Origin: a virus | Strand: one strand, 5' to 3' | DNA length: 34,009 nt | IMG/VR virus record: IMGVR_UViG_3300006802_000279 | Coordinates: 1-34,009 of that record | Part shown: in pieces, positions 6,801 to 15,230 of the stretch | How the letters are laid out: the number at the start of each line of letters is the position of its first letter | Numbering within the stretch: the stretch's first letter is position 1 | Translations under genes and position numbers: made by a program | The notes under the pieces: generated by a model | What the model was told of the DNA's origin: nothing | The model's input: only the letters and a program-made list of their open reading frames with translations | The model's database searches: none

Positions 6801-9800
6801 TGTGCGTTTATATTATCAGGTGTTTGATTTCTAGTAGACAAAGGAACTCCTAAGTCTTCAGCCATAGTATTTCCAGTTATTGGATCTACTAGTGTATTTA
6901 TATTTATACCAGCCTTTATTAATCGTATAGCTGAATCATTTAAAATACTTGATCCTTCTGGTAAAATTTTATCTAAATCTGCTTGATCAAGTTTTTCGTT
7001 ATCTTTTTTAGATAATTGAGTTTGATAATAATTTTTTCTAACTAAAGGCATTATATCTTTAGCTTTGTTGTTAGCTATAGCATATATTAAATAACCACCA
7101 ATAGTAGAAGCAGGCGGATTATGTTCTTCAATAAATTTTCTACCAGTTTTATTTTTTCCAATTTTTCCGTGCTCAAAAACTTTTGATTTATATTTAAAAA
7201 TAGCAGCTGTTTTTACAATACCTTTAGTTGCTTGATAACTAGATGTTATAAATAAAGCAGCGTTTTCTACAGATATTTGTTTATTTTCAACAGCTTTAGA
7301 TAAAATCTCAACCATAGATTCTAACGTGTTTAAATTATCTTTTGACTGTTGTTGTCCTTTCTTTGTAAATCCATTTTCAACTTTTACCTGTACTGGATTA
7401 ATTAAATTAGGATATAAATCATCATTTTTTTTAGCAGCTTCTAAAGCTGTTATATATTTTGGATCTGTAGTTCCATAATATAAACCACCTCTATTTGCTT
7501 TAAAACTACCTGCATATTTTTTTAATAATTTTAATTGTTCTGATTTTTTAGAAGGTCTTTTTAAATACATTTTGCCATTAATAGGCTTTTTAAGTATGTA
7601 ATATTGTGTCTTACTTTTAGTGTCTTCAATAAATTTACCATTTACAATTTTACCAGGTTTATATTTTGATCCAAAATTAGCAAAGCTACCAGCTTTAAAA
7701 ATAATAGAAGGTATTTTACCATTTATTATTGCTTCTAACATAGAATCTTGTCTTGATTCTCTATTATTTTCATTTATAGTTACTTTATCTAAACCTAATA
7801 TTTTGATAATATCTTTTATACTTTCAGCAGATCCTATTTTCTTTAAAATATCTACATCTTGTGGTTTAAATTTTTCTTTAACTTCAGGTTTTTTAACTTC
7901 AGGTTTTTTAGGCGTAGGCTTTTTAACCGCAGGCTTTTTAATAAAGTCTTTTATTTTTTTAACAAAATCTTTTATAGCTGAAACAAAAGGTGTACCTGCT
8001 TTTATACCAGCTCTAAGTGTTCTAAGTCCAGCTTCAACAATACCAGTTAAAGCGTTCATAGATAAATTTGTTTTTCTAAATGTCTCTAACTTTGATATAG
8101 CTTCGCTTAAAACGTCTGTTTCTATATCATTTACATTATCTTCTGTTATCATTTCATTAACAACTGAGTCAACAGTGCCTTCTACAACATCTAGAGATTT
8201 ATCCTCTAAGTTTCTTTTATCTAAATTGTATTCTACTTCATTTAAAAACTGTTCTGCCGTTAGATTTGATCCTTTTAATTCTAACCTACCTTGTAAATCA
8301 GTCATAAAAGCTTGATCACCTCTTAGTTCTTGCATTTGTTCTATAGCAATACCTTCGCCTAACACTTCCATTAATGATTGATGACGCTTTTCGTTAGCTT
8401 TAAAATAATCTTTTATAGTTTCTAACTTAGCATTGGTAATAGCAGGTATTCTATAAACTGGTTTTTTAAAGTCAGTTCTTTTACCGTCTTCTATTTTAAC
8501 TGTTGGTACACGATCAATTACTTCTATTTCAAATAATCTAGGGAATCTTCTTTTTAATTGAGCAACAGGTAGTGTAGCAATAAAGTCTTTTGTAATTAAA
8601 CGATCTACATTATTATTATACTGCTCAGTATTCCATCTACCAAGTTTATCTTTTAAAAGCTGTCTATATTCTTTTGTTTTAATTTGATTAACAATATTTT
8701 TAGCAACAGCTTTTGGTGACGTACTAACAGTTGCAACAGCTCTGTTAATATCATCTTTGATCATCGTTGTTTGCTCTGATCTTACTTCTGGTGTAACATT
8801 TTCAGTTATTACTTCTAACGATGCTGGATAAACTTTTGGTCTTGCAACTTCAGCTGGCGTTACATCTACATCTACTTCTTCTGCTACAACTTCTCTAGCT
8901 TCTGGTCTATCAAGAGTTGTTACGTCTCTTTTACCAATATATTTATCGTAAATACCTTGAGCTTTCGGAGCTATATTAGCCGTTACAAATGTAGAAAAAG
9001 ATCCCTGTTCTGGTGACCATCTTTCCATTATACCAGCAAACTCCTTATTTATTTCAGCTATAGCATCTTCTCTAGCCATATCACCTTTACGAGTATCAAA
9101 CTTAATAGCAGCTAAACCTATTTTATTATATTGATCTAATAATGCTTCAACATCTACATTTGCAGGATCTTGTTGATATTGTAATGCTAACTCATCAGCT
9201 CTTGGTGCTCTTCTAGTAGGTATAACACCCATAGCTACAGTTTCAGCAGCTTCAACTTCTGCTTGAGTTTGTGCTTCTGTTGCTAAGGTTCCTAATCTAT
9301 CATTTATTTCATTAACTCTGTTTTGTTGAGTTTGAGTAATAGCTTTGTCATTAACTTCTTTAATTATATTTTCAAGCTTTTTCTTTTCTATAACTAATCC
9401 TACAGCTTCAGTGTTTAGATTTAATCCAACAGGTTTTAATTGATTAACAGCGCTTTGAGTATCTCTAAAGTTTTCTTTTATTTGATTACCTTTTTCTATA
9501 GTTATTTCTCCATCGCTTACTTTACTATCTACTGAATTATTTAACCTTACTCCAGCAACTGGTATTTGGCTTAACTCTATTTGAGTTTCGTTAATAGTAG
9601 GTGTTTTTAATTCAGTTGGAACATCAGGTAAACCTGGTTCTATATCAAAAGCTTGCTCTATATTATCGTAGTTACCTTTGTTTAAAGAATTATTTATAAC
9701 CTTGTTACTTACACCTCTAGATATTATATTTGGCACTGCTCCAGTAGCACTAATTGTTTTACCAGAAAGAGCACCTATAATAAAAGTGTCAATATATTCT

Positions 9801-11041
9801 TGTGTTTTTCCTACAAAAGCATCTTCATCACCTAAAATAAGAAGTTCTGATAAATCCTGTAGCATTGACGTGGCTGTTTCTGTAAGACCTTCTCCTGTAA
9901 AATCTTTTGCTATTTGTAAACCCCACTCTTTTAAAGATCTATCTAAAACATCTTTTGGAGCTCCAAATAAATTTTTAAATAAATTTCTTCCTAAACCAGC
10001 TGAGTATCTGTCAAATAAAGCTTCTGCACTCCCAACAAGTGTGCTATGAGCTACAAGTTTACCACTTATATCTCCTTTTTCAATTATTTTTTCTAATTTA
10101 GCTTTTTTAGTTTCATAATCTGGATCGTCAACACTTAGCTTATCTAGTTCGTTTTTAGCCTCATAAGCTTCATCTTGTTTACGTCCACTTTCTCCAGCAG
10201 CCGTACCTAATAATAAAGAACTCAGTCCAACAACAGGTACAGATGCTTGAGCCATGTATAATAATGAAGGTATAGCTTCTGAATAACCTTGAGCAGTTGC
10301 TTGTAATGCTTTTTTACCAGCATCACTAAAATTTCCTTTTCTTAACTCTTCATAAGCATTTTTATATGTTTCAAATATACCTTCTTCAAACTTATAAATA
10401 TTTTTATCTTCTTTTTCTATTTGATCTTTTACTTGGTTACTCAAACCATATAAAAACATAGATAAAGCTCTATTATTTCCACCAGCAGATATTACAGCTG
10501 CTCTAGCTTCAGGATGTAATTCATTTATTCTTTCTAGCTGCTCATCACTTAACATTAAAGCAGCTGTAGCCTCGTCAATAGCAGTAGGTATTCTAAGTAA
10601 ATCAGATACAATATTTTTTGCTGTTTGTGATGTTTTTTTAACAATTAGTTCTTTTAAACCTTCATCTGTAGTATAATATTCTTTTTCTTCTTCTTTTTCT
10701 TTTTCAATAGTAGGCTTTAATAAAGTATTTAATCTATCTAATTCGTTTTGTAGTATAGCGTTATCAGGATCCATTAAACCCTTCGTCTTTGTTATAGCTT
10801 GTTCTACGTCATATATTCTTTGAGAAATATTTTTAGATTCATTGTAAAAACCACTAGGAGCAATTTTAAGTTCTTCTAATATTTGAGTACTTGGCTCTGT
10901 ATATTTTTTTAAAATTTTATCTACTTCTGATGAATCAATATATACTTCTTTTATTTCTTCCTCTTCTTCAACTGAAGGCGTAAATAACATGTCAGGACTC
11001 CAAAGCTGATCGGGTCCTAATATTTCATTTTCTTCTTCCAT
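3851..11041 (-). CDS. Giant internal virion (ejection-type) protein with HAD phosphatase-like and sigma-70 region-2-like segments
   Basis: 2396 residues, the largest gene. Residues about 260-283 are hydrophobic (VPVVGLSSLLLGTAAG). Residues about 633-712 resemble sigma-70 region 2, with WSPEQGSFSTFVTANI at about 675-690 and a following TTLDRP. A KKP-repeat linker lies at about 1032-1056. A HAD-type fold is indicated by DFDDT (Asp1497, Asp1499), LTARP (Thr1576) and FADD (Asp1632-Asp1633), the family's motifs I, II and IV. The last 500 residues are helical with several hydrophobic stretches (AVMFLNMRSAGLQLI near 1930). Size, position after three smaller ejection-type genes and membrane-active segments parallel T7 gp16, which is ejected into the host with the DNA; that parallel is inferred from gene order. 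No lytic transglycosylase motif or RNA polymerase DxDGD motif was seen. Confidence 0.72.
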   Translation of the reverse strand: MEEENEILGPDQLWSPDMLFTPSVEEEEEIKEVYIDSSEVDKILKKYTEPSTQILEELKIAPSGFYNESKNISQRIYDVEQAITKTKGLMDPDNAILQNELDRLNTLLKPTIEKEKEEEKEYYTTDEGLKELIVKKTSQTAKNIVSDLLRIPTAIDEATAALMLSDEQLERINELHPEARAAVISAGGNNRALSMFLYGLSNQVKDQIEKEDKNIYKFEEGIFETYKNAYEELRKGNFSDAGKKALQATAQGYSEAIPSLLYMAQASVPVVGLSSLLLGTAAGESGRKQDEAYEAKNELDKLSVDDPDYETKKAKLEKIIEKGDISGKLVAHSTLVGSAEALFDRYSAGLGRNLFKNLFGAPKDVLDRSLKEWGLQIAKDFTGEGLTETATSMLQDLSELLILGDEDAFVGKTQEYIDTFIIGALSGKTISATGAVPNIISRGVSNKVINNSLNKGNYDNIEQAFDIEPGLPDVPTELKTPTINETQIELSQIPVAGVRLNNSVDSKVSDGEITIEKGNQIKENFRDTQSAVNQLKPVGLNLNTEAVGLVIEKKKLENIIKEVNDKAITQTQQNRVNEINDRLGTLATEAQTQAEVEAAETVAMGVIPTRRAPRADELALQYQQDPANVDVEALLDQYNKIGLAAIKFDTRKGDMAREDAIAEINKEFAGIMERWSPEQGSFSTFVTANIAPKAQGIYDKYIGKRDVTTLDRPEAREVVAEEVDVDVTPAEVARPKVYPASLEVITENVTPEVRSEQTTMIKDDINRAVATVSTSPKAVAKNIVNQIKTKEYRQLLKDKLGRWNTEQYNNNVDRLITKDFIATLPVAQLKRRFPRLFEIEVIDRVPTVKIEDGKRTDFKKPVYRIPAITNAKLETIKDYFKANEKRHQSLMEVLGEGIAIEQMQELRGDQAFMTDLQGRLELKGSNLTAEQFLNEVEYNLDKRNLEDKSLDVVEGTVDSVVNEMITEDNVNDIETDVLSEAISKLETFRKTNLSMNALTGIVEAGLRTLRAGIKAGTPFVSAIKDFVKKIKDFIKKPAVKKPTPKKPEVKKPEVKEKFKPQDVDILKKIGSAESIKDIIKILGLDKVTINENNRESRQDSMLEAIINGKIPSIIFKAGSFANFGSKYKPGKIVNGKFIEDTKSKTQYYILKKPINGKMYLKRPSKKSEQLKLLKKYAGSFKANRGGLYYGTTDPKYITALEAAKKNDDLYPNLINPVQVKVENGFTKKGQQQSKDNLNTLESMVEILSKAVENKQISVENAALFITSSYQATKGIVKTAAIFKYKSKVFEHGKIGKNKTGRKFIEEHNPPASTIGGYLIYAIANNKAKDIMPLVRKNYYQTQLSKKDNEKLDQADLDKILPEGSSILNDSAIRLIKAGININTLVDPITGNTMAEDLGVPLSTRNQTPDNINAQNNILEKVILEGKTAKTALNELNSSLKINNLSSKQVNNNKEKVFGLIKENGTTEQSIVDMGNADQAAQIARDINAPTKGISVFDFDDTLAYSNSKVIVNMPDGTIKKITPAEFAVESENLLEQGAEFDFSEFNKVVEGRKGPLADLALKRQEKFGSGDIFVLTARPQASATSIKAFLDGIGLNIPLKNITGLADGSPDAKALWVLDKAAKGYNDFYFADDALPNVQAVKNILDQVDVKSDIQQAKANKVKDLDKEFNVIIEQQSGKQWYKTYSKARAKTTGKKVGRFEFFIPPSAEDFSGLLYKILPKGERGDLAKKWFKDNLFDPFNKAEQELISAKITVAQDFQALRQNIDNIPKNLNKPVGVGDFTHSQALRVYIWNMQGMEIPGLSTRDLNRLVEKIEGNADLKVFAEKIAFIQKGKEYPAPGENWIAGNITSDIIQSLNKSGRKQFLQEWQQNVDIIFSDKNLNKLEALYGSNYIIALKNVLGRMKSGSNRPVGANPQVNALLDWLNNSVGAVMFLNMRSAGLQLISSVNFINWSDNNPVAAAKAFANQKQYWSDVMTLLNSDYLVQRRNGLKINVAESEIAEAARKGGMRGAIAYLLNKGFVLTRFADSMAIATGGATFYRNRVDKLLEQVNIDTGKAYTREEAEAQAFEDFYQISEESQQSSRTDRISMQQASSIGRLILNFANTPMQYARIMKKSAMDLKAGRGDWKTNLSKIAYYGFVQNLIFNAMQQAIFALAYGSDDEEERTLEDRAGNIADGMISSLLRGLGYGGAAVDTVKDVIASLVQQGAKKRPKYEDAVSEVFNFSPAIDSKVRKLRSALRSFSWNMKEMKRRGFSLDNPAYLAVSQIVSSTTNIPLDRAARIMMNIRQALDRQTEVWQKVALLFGYSGWELGLPYWGLQTTIDKEAEEDEAIKEKYKNDARKLKTQGFKRVPMTKGKPRGKLYEDYIQVPRPSGEIEYWLTPDSNSLRERSTNTGR

Positions 11042-11050
11042 ATAATTTTA

Positions 11051-12604
11051 TTAAGAATATTGTTGAACAAAGGCTTCTATTTCTTCAGTTCTTTCAGTTG
11101 GTAAATCATTTACTTCTTCTGGTAATCTTTGATAATATATTGGCATACCCGCTTGCCAACTAGTAATACCTAGCATTTTAGAATAAAATTCTGGTATTGG
11201 CATTTCATTTTCATTTAATGCTTTTATTAAATCTCTACCTTGTGGTGTACTATCTGTTAACGTTTCTTTAACAATACTTGGTCCACCTGGTTCGCCTTGT
11301 TGTGGCAACTTAACATCTAATGCATGATCCATTATAGCTTGCATCAACCAAGCTTTTTGAGCATCGACTAAACTAATTTTCTGACTACTATTTGGACTTA
11401 TTTTATTAAAAGCATATCTATTACCTACAAATGCAGCTTTACCTTCTGGTGATAAATCTTCATATAACTTTTCTAACATACCAGTTACATTTTCATTTAT
11501 ACCAAGAGGTAAGTCTAAACCTAATCTTTTATTTGAATATCCAGATAATACAGATATATTACCACTAGCAATACTAAACAAACCCGCTATATGTGATTGT
11601 ATTTCTGATCTATAAGCACTGTTTTTATTTATAGCTTCTGTATTAATTGGTTTTACAAAAAATCTTTTAACTTTATTTTCAACAACTGAATATATAGGTA
11701 TTTTAATTGAAGTGTCTTGAGCTGTGTCAGAAGAGTCTTCGCTTAGTACCGTTCCACCTAAGAAATACTGTGGTTGTAATGTGGCATTTATCGTAATACC
11801 TGCATTGTTAAATACATTTCCTATTTTTAATCCAGCAGGTACGTCGCTAATATATAAATCTATTAAATCACCGTTTTCAATTTGTTTTGAATCAATTTCA
11901 CCTAATATTCTATAATATGCTCTACCATCTTCACGTATAACTATGTTTTTATTATTTAAGAAATCATCTACAATATAAGATTTTTTATGTAAAAACTTTT
12001 TAAATGTTTCTCCTGATATTAATATATCAACTGTTTGTTCAAATATAGTTAATTCACCATTAATAGTTTCTTTAAAATAAAAATCCCTGTTACAAACAAC
12101 ATCGTCGAAATAGTTGAATAATGTAGCCCATCCAGCAGCCATAAACATATTTCTATCTTTTACTCTTTCACTTGTACCGTTTATATTTATATTTTCATAA
12201 TTAGCTATAAATGATGGTAGATTATCAGGTGTTATTTCTTCAACACCAACTATTAAGTAACCACCTAATTTACCAACTTGATCTAGTCTCTTAAAATAAT
12301 CATCGATATATTTTTTATCAGCTTTTATTTCTTCTTGAGACATATTTTTAATATCAAGATTTAATCTTGTTTGTCTAGCAATTATGCCGTCTAATGGTCT
12401 TTGAGCTTCTTCAATAAAAGAATTAATTATAATATCAGCTAGACTTTTATCTTCATTTGGATTTGTAGCAAGAGGATAATTTAAAAAATTACGATATTTA
12501 TTACTAGCTTCTGTGAAAAAATCCATTTCAGCACTTCTTCTAGTTCTAGACACGTCAACTAGTCTGTTTAATTTTTCTATATTTGCTTTTATTAATTTAT
12601 TCAT
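11051..12604 (-). CDS. Hypothetical internal virion or tail protein (T7 gp15 position)
   Basis: 517 residues, soluble, no signal or clear membrane span. The N-terminal 100 residues are helical and charged (INSFIEEAQRPLDGIIARQT); the middle is mixed alpha/beta; the C-terminus ends in acidic residues (LPTERTEEIEAFVQQYS). It contains a glycine/proline-rich loop, LPQQGEPGGPS. I do not recognise a family. It lies between the 235-residue Ala/Gln-rich protein and the giant protein, 9 bases before the latter, so by position it corresponds to T7 gp15, an ejected protein linking gp14 and gp16. Position is the only basis for that idea. It is probably a virion component, because every neighbour looks like one. 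Confidence 0.6.
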   Translation of the reverse strand: MNKLIKANIEKLNRLVDVSRTRRSAEMDFFTEASNKYRNFLNYPLATNPNEDKSLADIIINSFIEEAQRPLDGIIARQTRLNLDIKNMSQEEIKADKKYIDDYFKRLDQVGKLGGYLIVGVEEITPDNLPSFIANYENININGTSERVKDRNMFMAAGWATLFNYFDDVVCNRDFYFKETINGELTIFEQTVDILISGETFKKFLHKKSYIVDDFLNNKNIVIREDGRAYYRILGEIDSKQIENGDLIDLYISDVPAGLKIGNVFNNAGITINATLQPQYFLGGTVLSEDSSDTAQDTSIKIPIYSVVENKVKRFFVKPINTEAINKNSAYRSEIQSHIAGLFSIASGNISVLSGYSNKRLGLDLPLGINENVTGMLEKLYEDLSPEGKAAFVGNRYAFNKISPNSSQKISLVDAQKAWLMQAIMDHALDVKLPQQGEPGGPSIVKETLTDSTPQGRDLIKALNENEMPIPEFYSKMLGITSWQAGMPIYYQRLPEEVNDLPTERTEEIEAFVQQYS

Positions 12605-12620
12605 TTTTAAACGTAATTAA

Positions 12621-13328
12621 TTATGGTCCTACTGCAGCTGTCGCTATATTACCTATGCTGCTAGCAACATTACCCCAAGCATTAGCTCTTGCTAAAGATG
12701 CTTGATTTTGTTGTGCTGCAAAACCTTGGTACATAGATTGATACATGTTTATATCTGCATTAGTTCTAGCTTCTTGCGCTTGAAACTCGAATATTTCACC
12801 TTGAGCTTCTAATTCTTCTGCTCTACCTTTTTCTCTAATTTGACTTTCTTCAAATCTTGTTCTAGCAGCAACTCTTTGTTGTTGAGCAGCTTGTTCGCCT
12901 TGAGCTTTCAGCTCAGCATTTTTAGCTTCTTGTTGTTCTAAACTTAATGCTACATCTTTCTTAGATTTTAACGCTGCCATAGCTAAAGCTGTAGCACCAC
13001 CAGCACTAGCCCCTGTAGCTTCTAACGTGTCTAATGTGTTAGCTAAAGCCATATCGCTTTGCTCAGCTTGCATTTCTGCAGCCGCTGTAGACACCTGCAT
13101 ATTATTAAATGGATTTGTTATTTGACTAGATAAATCAGTCGCAAGACCAGATAAATCAGTCACACCAGCGTAAGGATTTATAATGTCTTGTCTATTTTGT
13201 CTAGCTGTTTCCATTTGAAACTTAGCCTCATTCTTAGCGCTACGAGCCCTACGCATTTCTTTATGCGCTTTACCTGCTCCAACTGCTCCTGAAACTACTG
13301 CTGCGCCTATCGCTGTTGCTATTCCCAT
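12621..13328 (-). CDS. Internal virion protein, T7 gp14-like by composition and position
   Basis: 235 residues. The N-terminus MGIATAIGAAVVSGAVGAG is a Gly/Ala-rich hydrophobic helix, followed by a long Ala/Gln/Glu-rich coiled coil (QQEAKNAELKAQGEQAAQQQ) and a C-terminal small-residue hydrophobic helix (VASSIGNIATAAVGP). A glycine/alanine membrane-active N-terminus with a helical, Gln-rich body is typical of podovirus ejection proteins of about 200-250 residues, such as T7 gp14, which forms a channel in the outer envelope. Its place directly after a GNAT-like gene and before two larger proteins matches T7 gp13-gp14-gp15-gp16. Sequence similarity alone would not prove homology. It starts one base after the preceding stop, so translation is probably coupled. 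Confidence 0.65.
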   Translation of the reverse strand: MGIATAIGAAVVSGAVGAGKAHKEMRRARSAKNEAKFQMETARQNRQDIINPYAGVTDLSGLATDLSSQITNPFNNMQVSTAAAEMQAEQSDMALANTLDTLEATGASAGGATALAMAALKSKKDVALSLEQQEAKNAELKAQGEQAAQQQRVAARTRFEESQIREKGRAEELEAQGEIFEFQAQEARTNADINMYQSMYQGFAAQQNQASLARANAWGNVASSIGNIATAAVGP

Positions 13329-13329
13329 A

Positions 13330-13725
13330 TTAAATATTCTTTATTATTTCGTGTGATGGTGTTGGATCTATACTCCAACCTAATTCTTTATGTATTTTTA
13401 ATAAACTAGGATGTCTACCCATAGTCATTAAATGTATTATTCCTCTGTCTTTTAATAGTTTTTCTACAACTTGCATTAAAAACTTTATAGCTTCTTTTCT
13501 ATCTTTGTCTCTATACTGTGGATTAGAAACAATCCACTCCATTAAAGCTGCTTTTGAATTTGTCATGTATACGTAACATGCTACTATTCCAATATTATCT
13601 TTTTCGACTATAAAACCCGTGTCAGGTAAAAATGTTTTAGGAGGTGTTGTCCATCTCCACCACTTCCACCAACCAACTAATGTTTCATAATCCGACTCTT
13701 CTAGTCGTCGTATATTAAATTTCAT
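13330..13725 (-). CDS. GNAT-fold acetyltransferase-like protein (T7 gp13 position)
   Basis: 131 residues. The start MKFNIRRLEESDYETLVGWW is typical of GNAT proteins (strand then ESDxxxL helix). A strand with IGIVACYVYMT and another with ALMEWIVSNPQYR (GNAT motif near the acetyl-CoA loop, followed by EAIKFLMQVVEKLLKDRG) agree with the fold; the end has HKELGWSIDP, resembling the final GNAT strands. A tryptophan-rich loop, WWKWWRWT, sits at about residues 19-26. Many podoviruses carry a GNAT-like gene just before the ejection proteins; T7 gp13 is of similar size and position. In virions this fold may be structural rather than enzymatic. The acetyl-CoA pyrophosphate loop (Q/RxxGxG/A) is not clearly intact: YRDKDRKEA replaces the usual glycines. 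Confidence 0.65.
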   Translation of the reverse strand: MKFNIRRLEESDYETLVGWWKWWRWTTPPKTFLPDTGFIVEKDNIGIVACYVYMTNSKAALMEWIVSNPQYRDKDRKEAIKFLMQVVEKLLKDRGIIHLMTMGRHPSLLKIHKELGWSIDPTPSHEIIKNI

Positions 13726-13729
13726 ATAA

Positions 13730-15220
13730 TTATCTATTAGTATAATTACTACCTACAGCAAATAAATATTTTTGTCCTGAAATATCAGTAGTTAAATCAT
13801 TTTTTAAAGTTACTTTAGCATAAAAACCTTTCATACCAGTCATTGAATTACCAAACACTACTTCTCCTGGTATTATAGGACTATTATTTATAAGGTTAGC
13901 GTAATAAGTATTTTGTTTTCTATAAAAACCAGCTCTGTATTGTACACCGCTTTCAGTATAATAACCTTCATCGTAACTCAATATCGAGTTTGCAGCGTCT
14001 TGTTCATTTGTATCACCAAGTGCTGGTTGTTGTGGATTTGTATCTACACCTGTAAATTCACTATTTATAACAGTAGCTTCCCATCCATTACTACCTTCGT
14101 AACTAATAGTTTTAAATGTTTTCATTAACGTTGGTTGAGGATTAAATACAAATGTAACTTCAGATCTATATTGAACGTTATAAAACTGATTATAAGTAGG
14201 ACCTTGATAGTGCAGATAAGCATGTAATCCGTTTTCAGCATATTTAAACGACCAATACCTACCTCGTATACTTGTCGATGTGTCTGGTATATAACTCATA
14301 AAACTAGTCCAACCATTAACTAATTGATCGTAGACTACAGTAACTTCATCACCAGGTGTATTATCCATTAGTGTTAATACGTAGTTTTTATTATATACAT
14401 CGTAAGCACCTCTAATTCCACCTAGATCAGCGTCTTCTGGTGTATTAGCTAGTTTTGTTCTAAAATATTCTATCATTCCTTGATTAGATATTTCTTCAAT
14501 ACCACTAGGTCCTAATTTTAATACAGCTGATCTATCTCTATCTGTAAAATATTTATTGTATCCATAAACAGCAAAAGAACCTGGGTCTCTAGATATACCA
14601 AAATTACCTTCAAATGGTGATGGTGTACCTATAACTAATTGACTATTAGCGGTTAGTGGTTGACCTTCTTGAGTGAATACAACATCTTTGTCTATTGGCG
14701 CTCTATTTACTTTCGCTTCTTGTAATATAATTAAGTTTGTATTTTCGGCATATAGTTTTTGTACACTACCAGAAGCAGGATCAACAGCTCTAGTTATATC
14801 TTCACCTATTGGAAATTGGTTACTGCTATTTGAACCAGTTCTAGAATTATAAATACCTGAATATATTAAAGTATTTTCAAGTCTTTCTTGTGTATTGTCT
14901 TCTTCAACTATATACGCTTTATTTCCAAAATCTACACTTGTATTATTGTAACCTCCTCTTATTCTAGCTTCTTCAACAAACCAGTCTTCATATATGTTTG
15001 GAGGATACCTACCGTCAGTAGTTGTTCTTGCAGCTGGATTTAAAGCTTGAACATAAGCTGTTACTGCATATGGAGCTGTAGTAGCTGTAGAAGCTGTTAC
15101 ACCTGTATCAGCGTAAACAGCTAAACCAGTATCTATGCTATCATCAAAAGTTACGCTGTGGTTTTTTATTCTCTTCATATAGAAGGTATTAAAATAAGAT
15201 ACTTCTAAGCTTACAGGCAT
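13730..15220 (-). CDS. Tail nozzle protein, C-terminal half (beta-propeller-like)
   Basis: 496 residues, beta-rich, low in Lys, with many Thr, Asn, Gly and Tyr. Segments such as LIYSGIYNSRTG, QKLYAENTNLIILQEAKVNR and GNFGISRDPGSFAVYG are characteristic, from memory, of the propeller part of the large nozzle/tail-tube proteins of crAss-like and uncultured marine podoviruses (the counterpart of T7 gp12). It starts 10 bases after the stop of the 1144-residue gene, whose end (SGNIVDLYKQL) is what normally runs on into this part in relatives where the protein is a single chain. So the nozzle here appears to be made as two polypeptides, or a single gene was interrupted. Start at the ATG giving MPVSLEVSYF; leader is A/T-rich. 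Confidence 0.75.
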   Translation of the reverse strand: MPVSLEVSYFNTFYMKRIKNHSVTFDDSIDTGLAVYADTGVTASTATTAPYAVTAYVQALNPAARTTTDGRYPPNIYEDWFVEEARIRGGYNNTSVDFGNKAYIVEEDNTQERLENTLIYSGIYNSRTGSNSSNQFPIGEDITRAVDPASGSVQKLYAENTNLIILQEAKVNRAPIDKDVVFTQEGQPLTANSQLVIGTPSPFEGNFGISRDPGSFAVYGYNKYFTDRDRSAVLKLGPSGIEEISNQGMIEYFRTKLANTPEDADLGGIRGAYDVYNKNYVLTLMDNTPGDEVTVVYDQLVNGWTSFMSYIPDTSTSIRGRYWSFKYAENGLHAYLHYQGPTYNQFYNVQYRSEVTFVFNPQPTLMKTFKTISYEGSNGWEATVINSEFTGVDTNPQQPALGDTNEQDAANSILSYDEGYYTESGVQYRAGFYRKQNTYYANLINNSPIIPGEVVFGNSMTGMKGFYAKVTLKNDLTTDISGQKYLFAVGSNYTNR

Positions 15221-15230
15221 AATTATATAA

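Noticed and set aside
7880-7945. KKP repeats in the giant gene as a separate repeat element
   Set aside because: Short proline/lysine linker within a protein; no DNA-level repeat array beyond the codons.
7620-8315. 231-codon plus-strand open frame inside the giant gene
   Set aside because: Antisense to the giant protein; its Phe/Leu/Ser-rich text is the mirror of Lys/Glu-rich coding sequence and has no independent features.
9678-10049. 123-codon plus-strand open frame
   Set aside because: Antisense shadow of the N-terminal part of the giant gene, with hydrophobic text typical of such mirrors.
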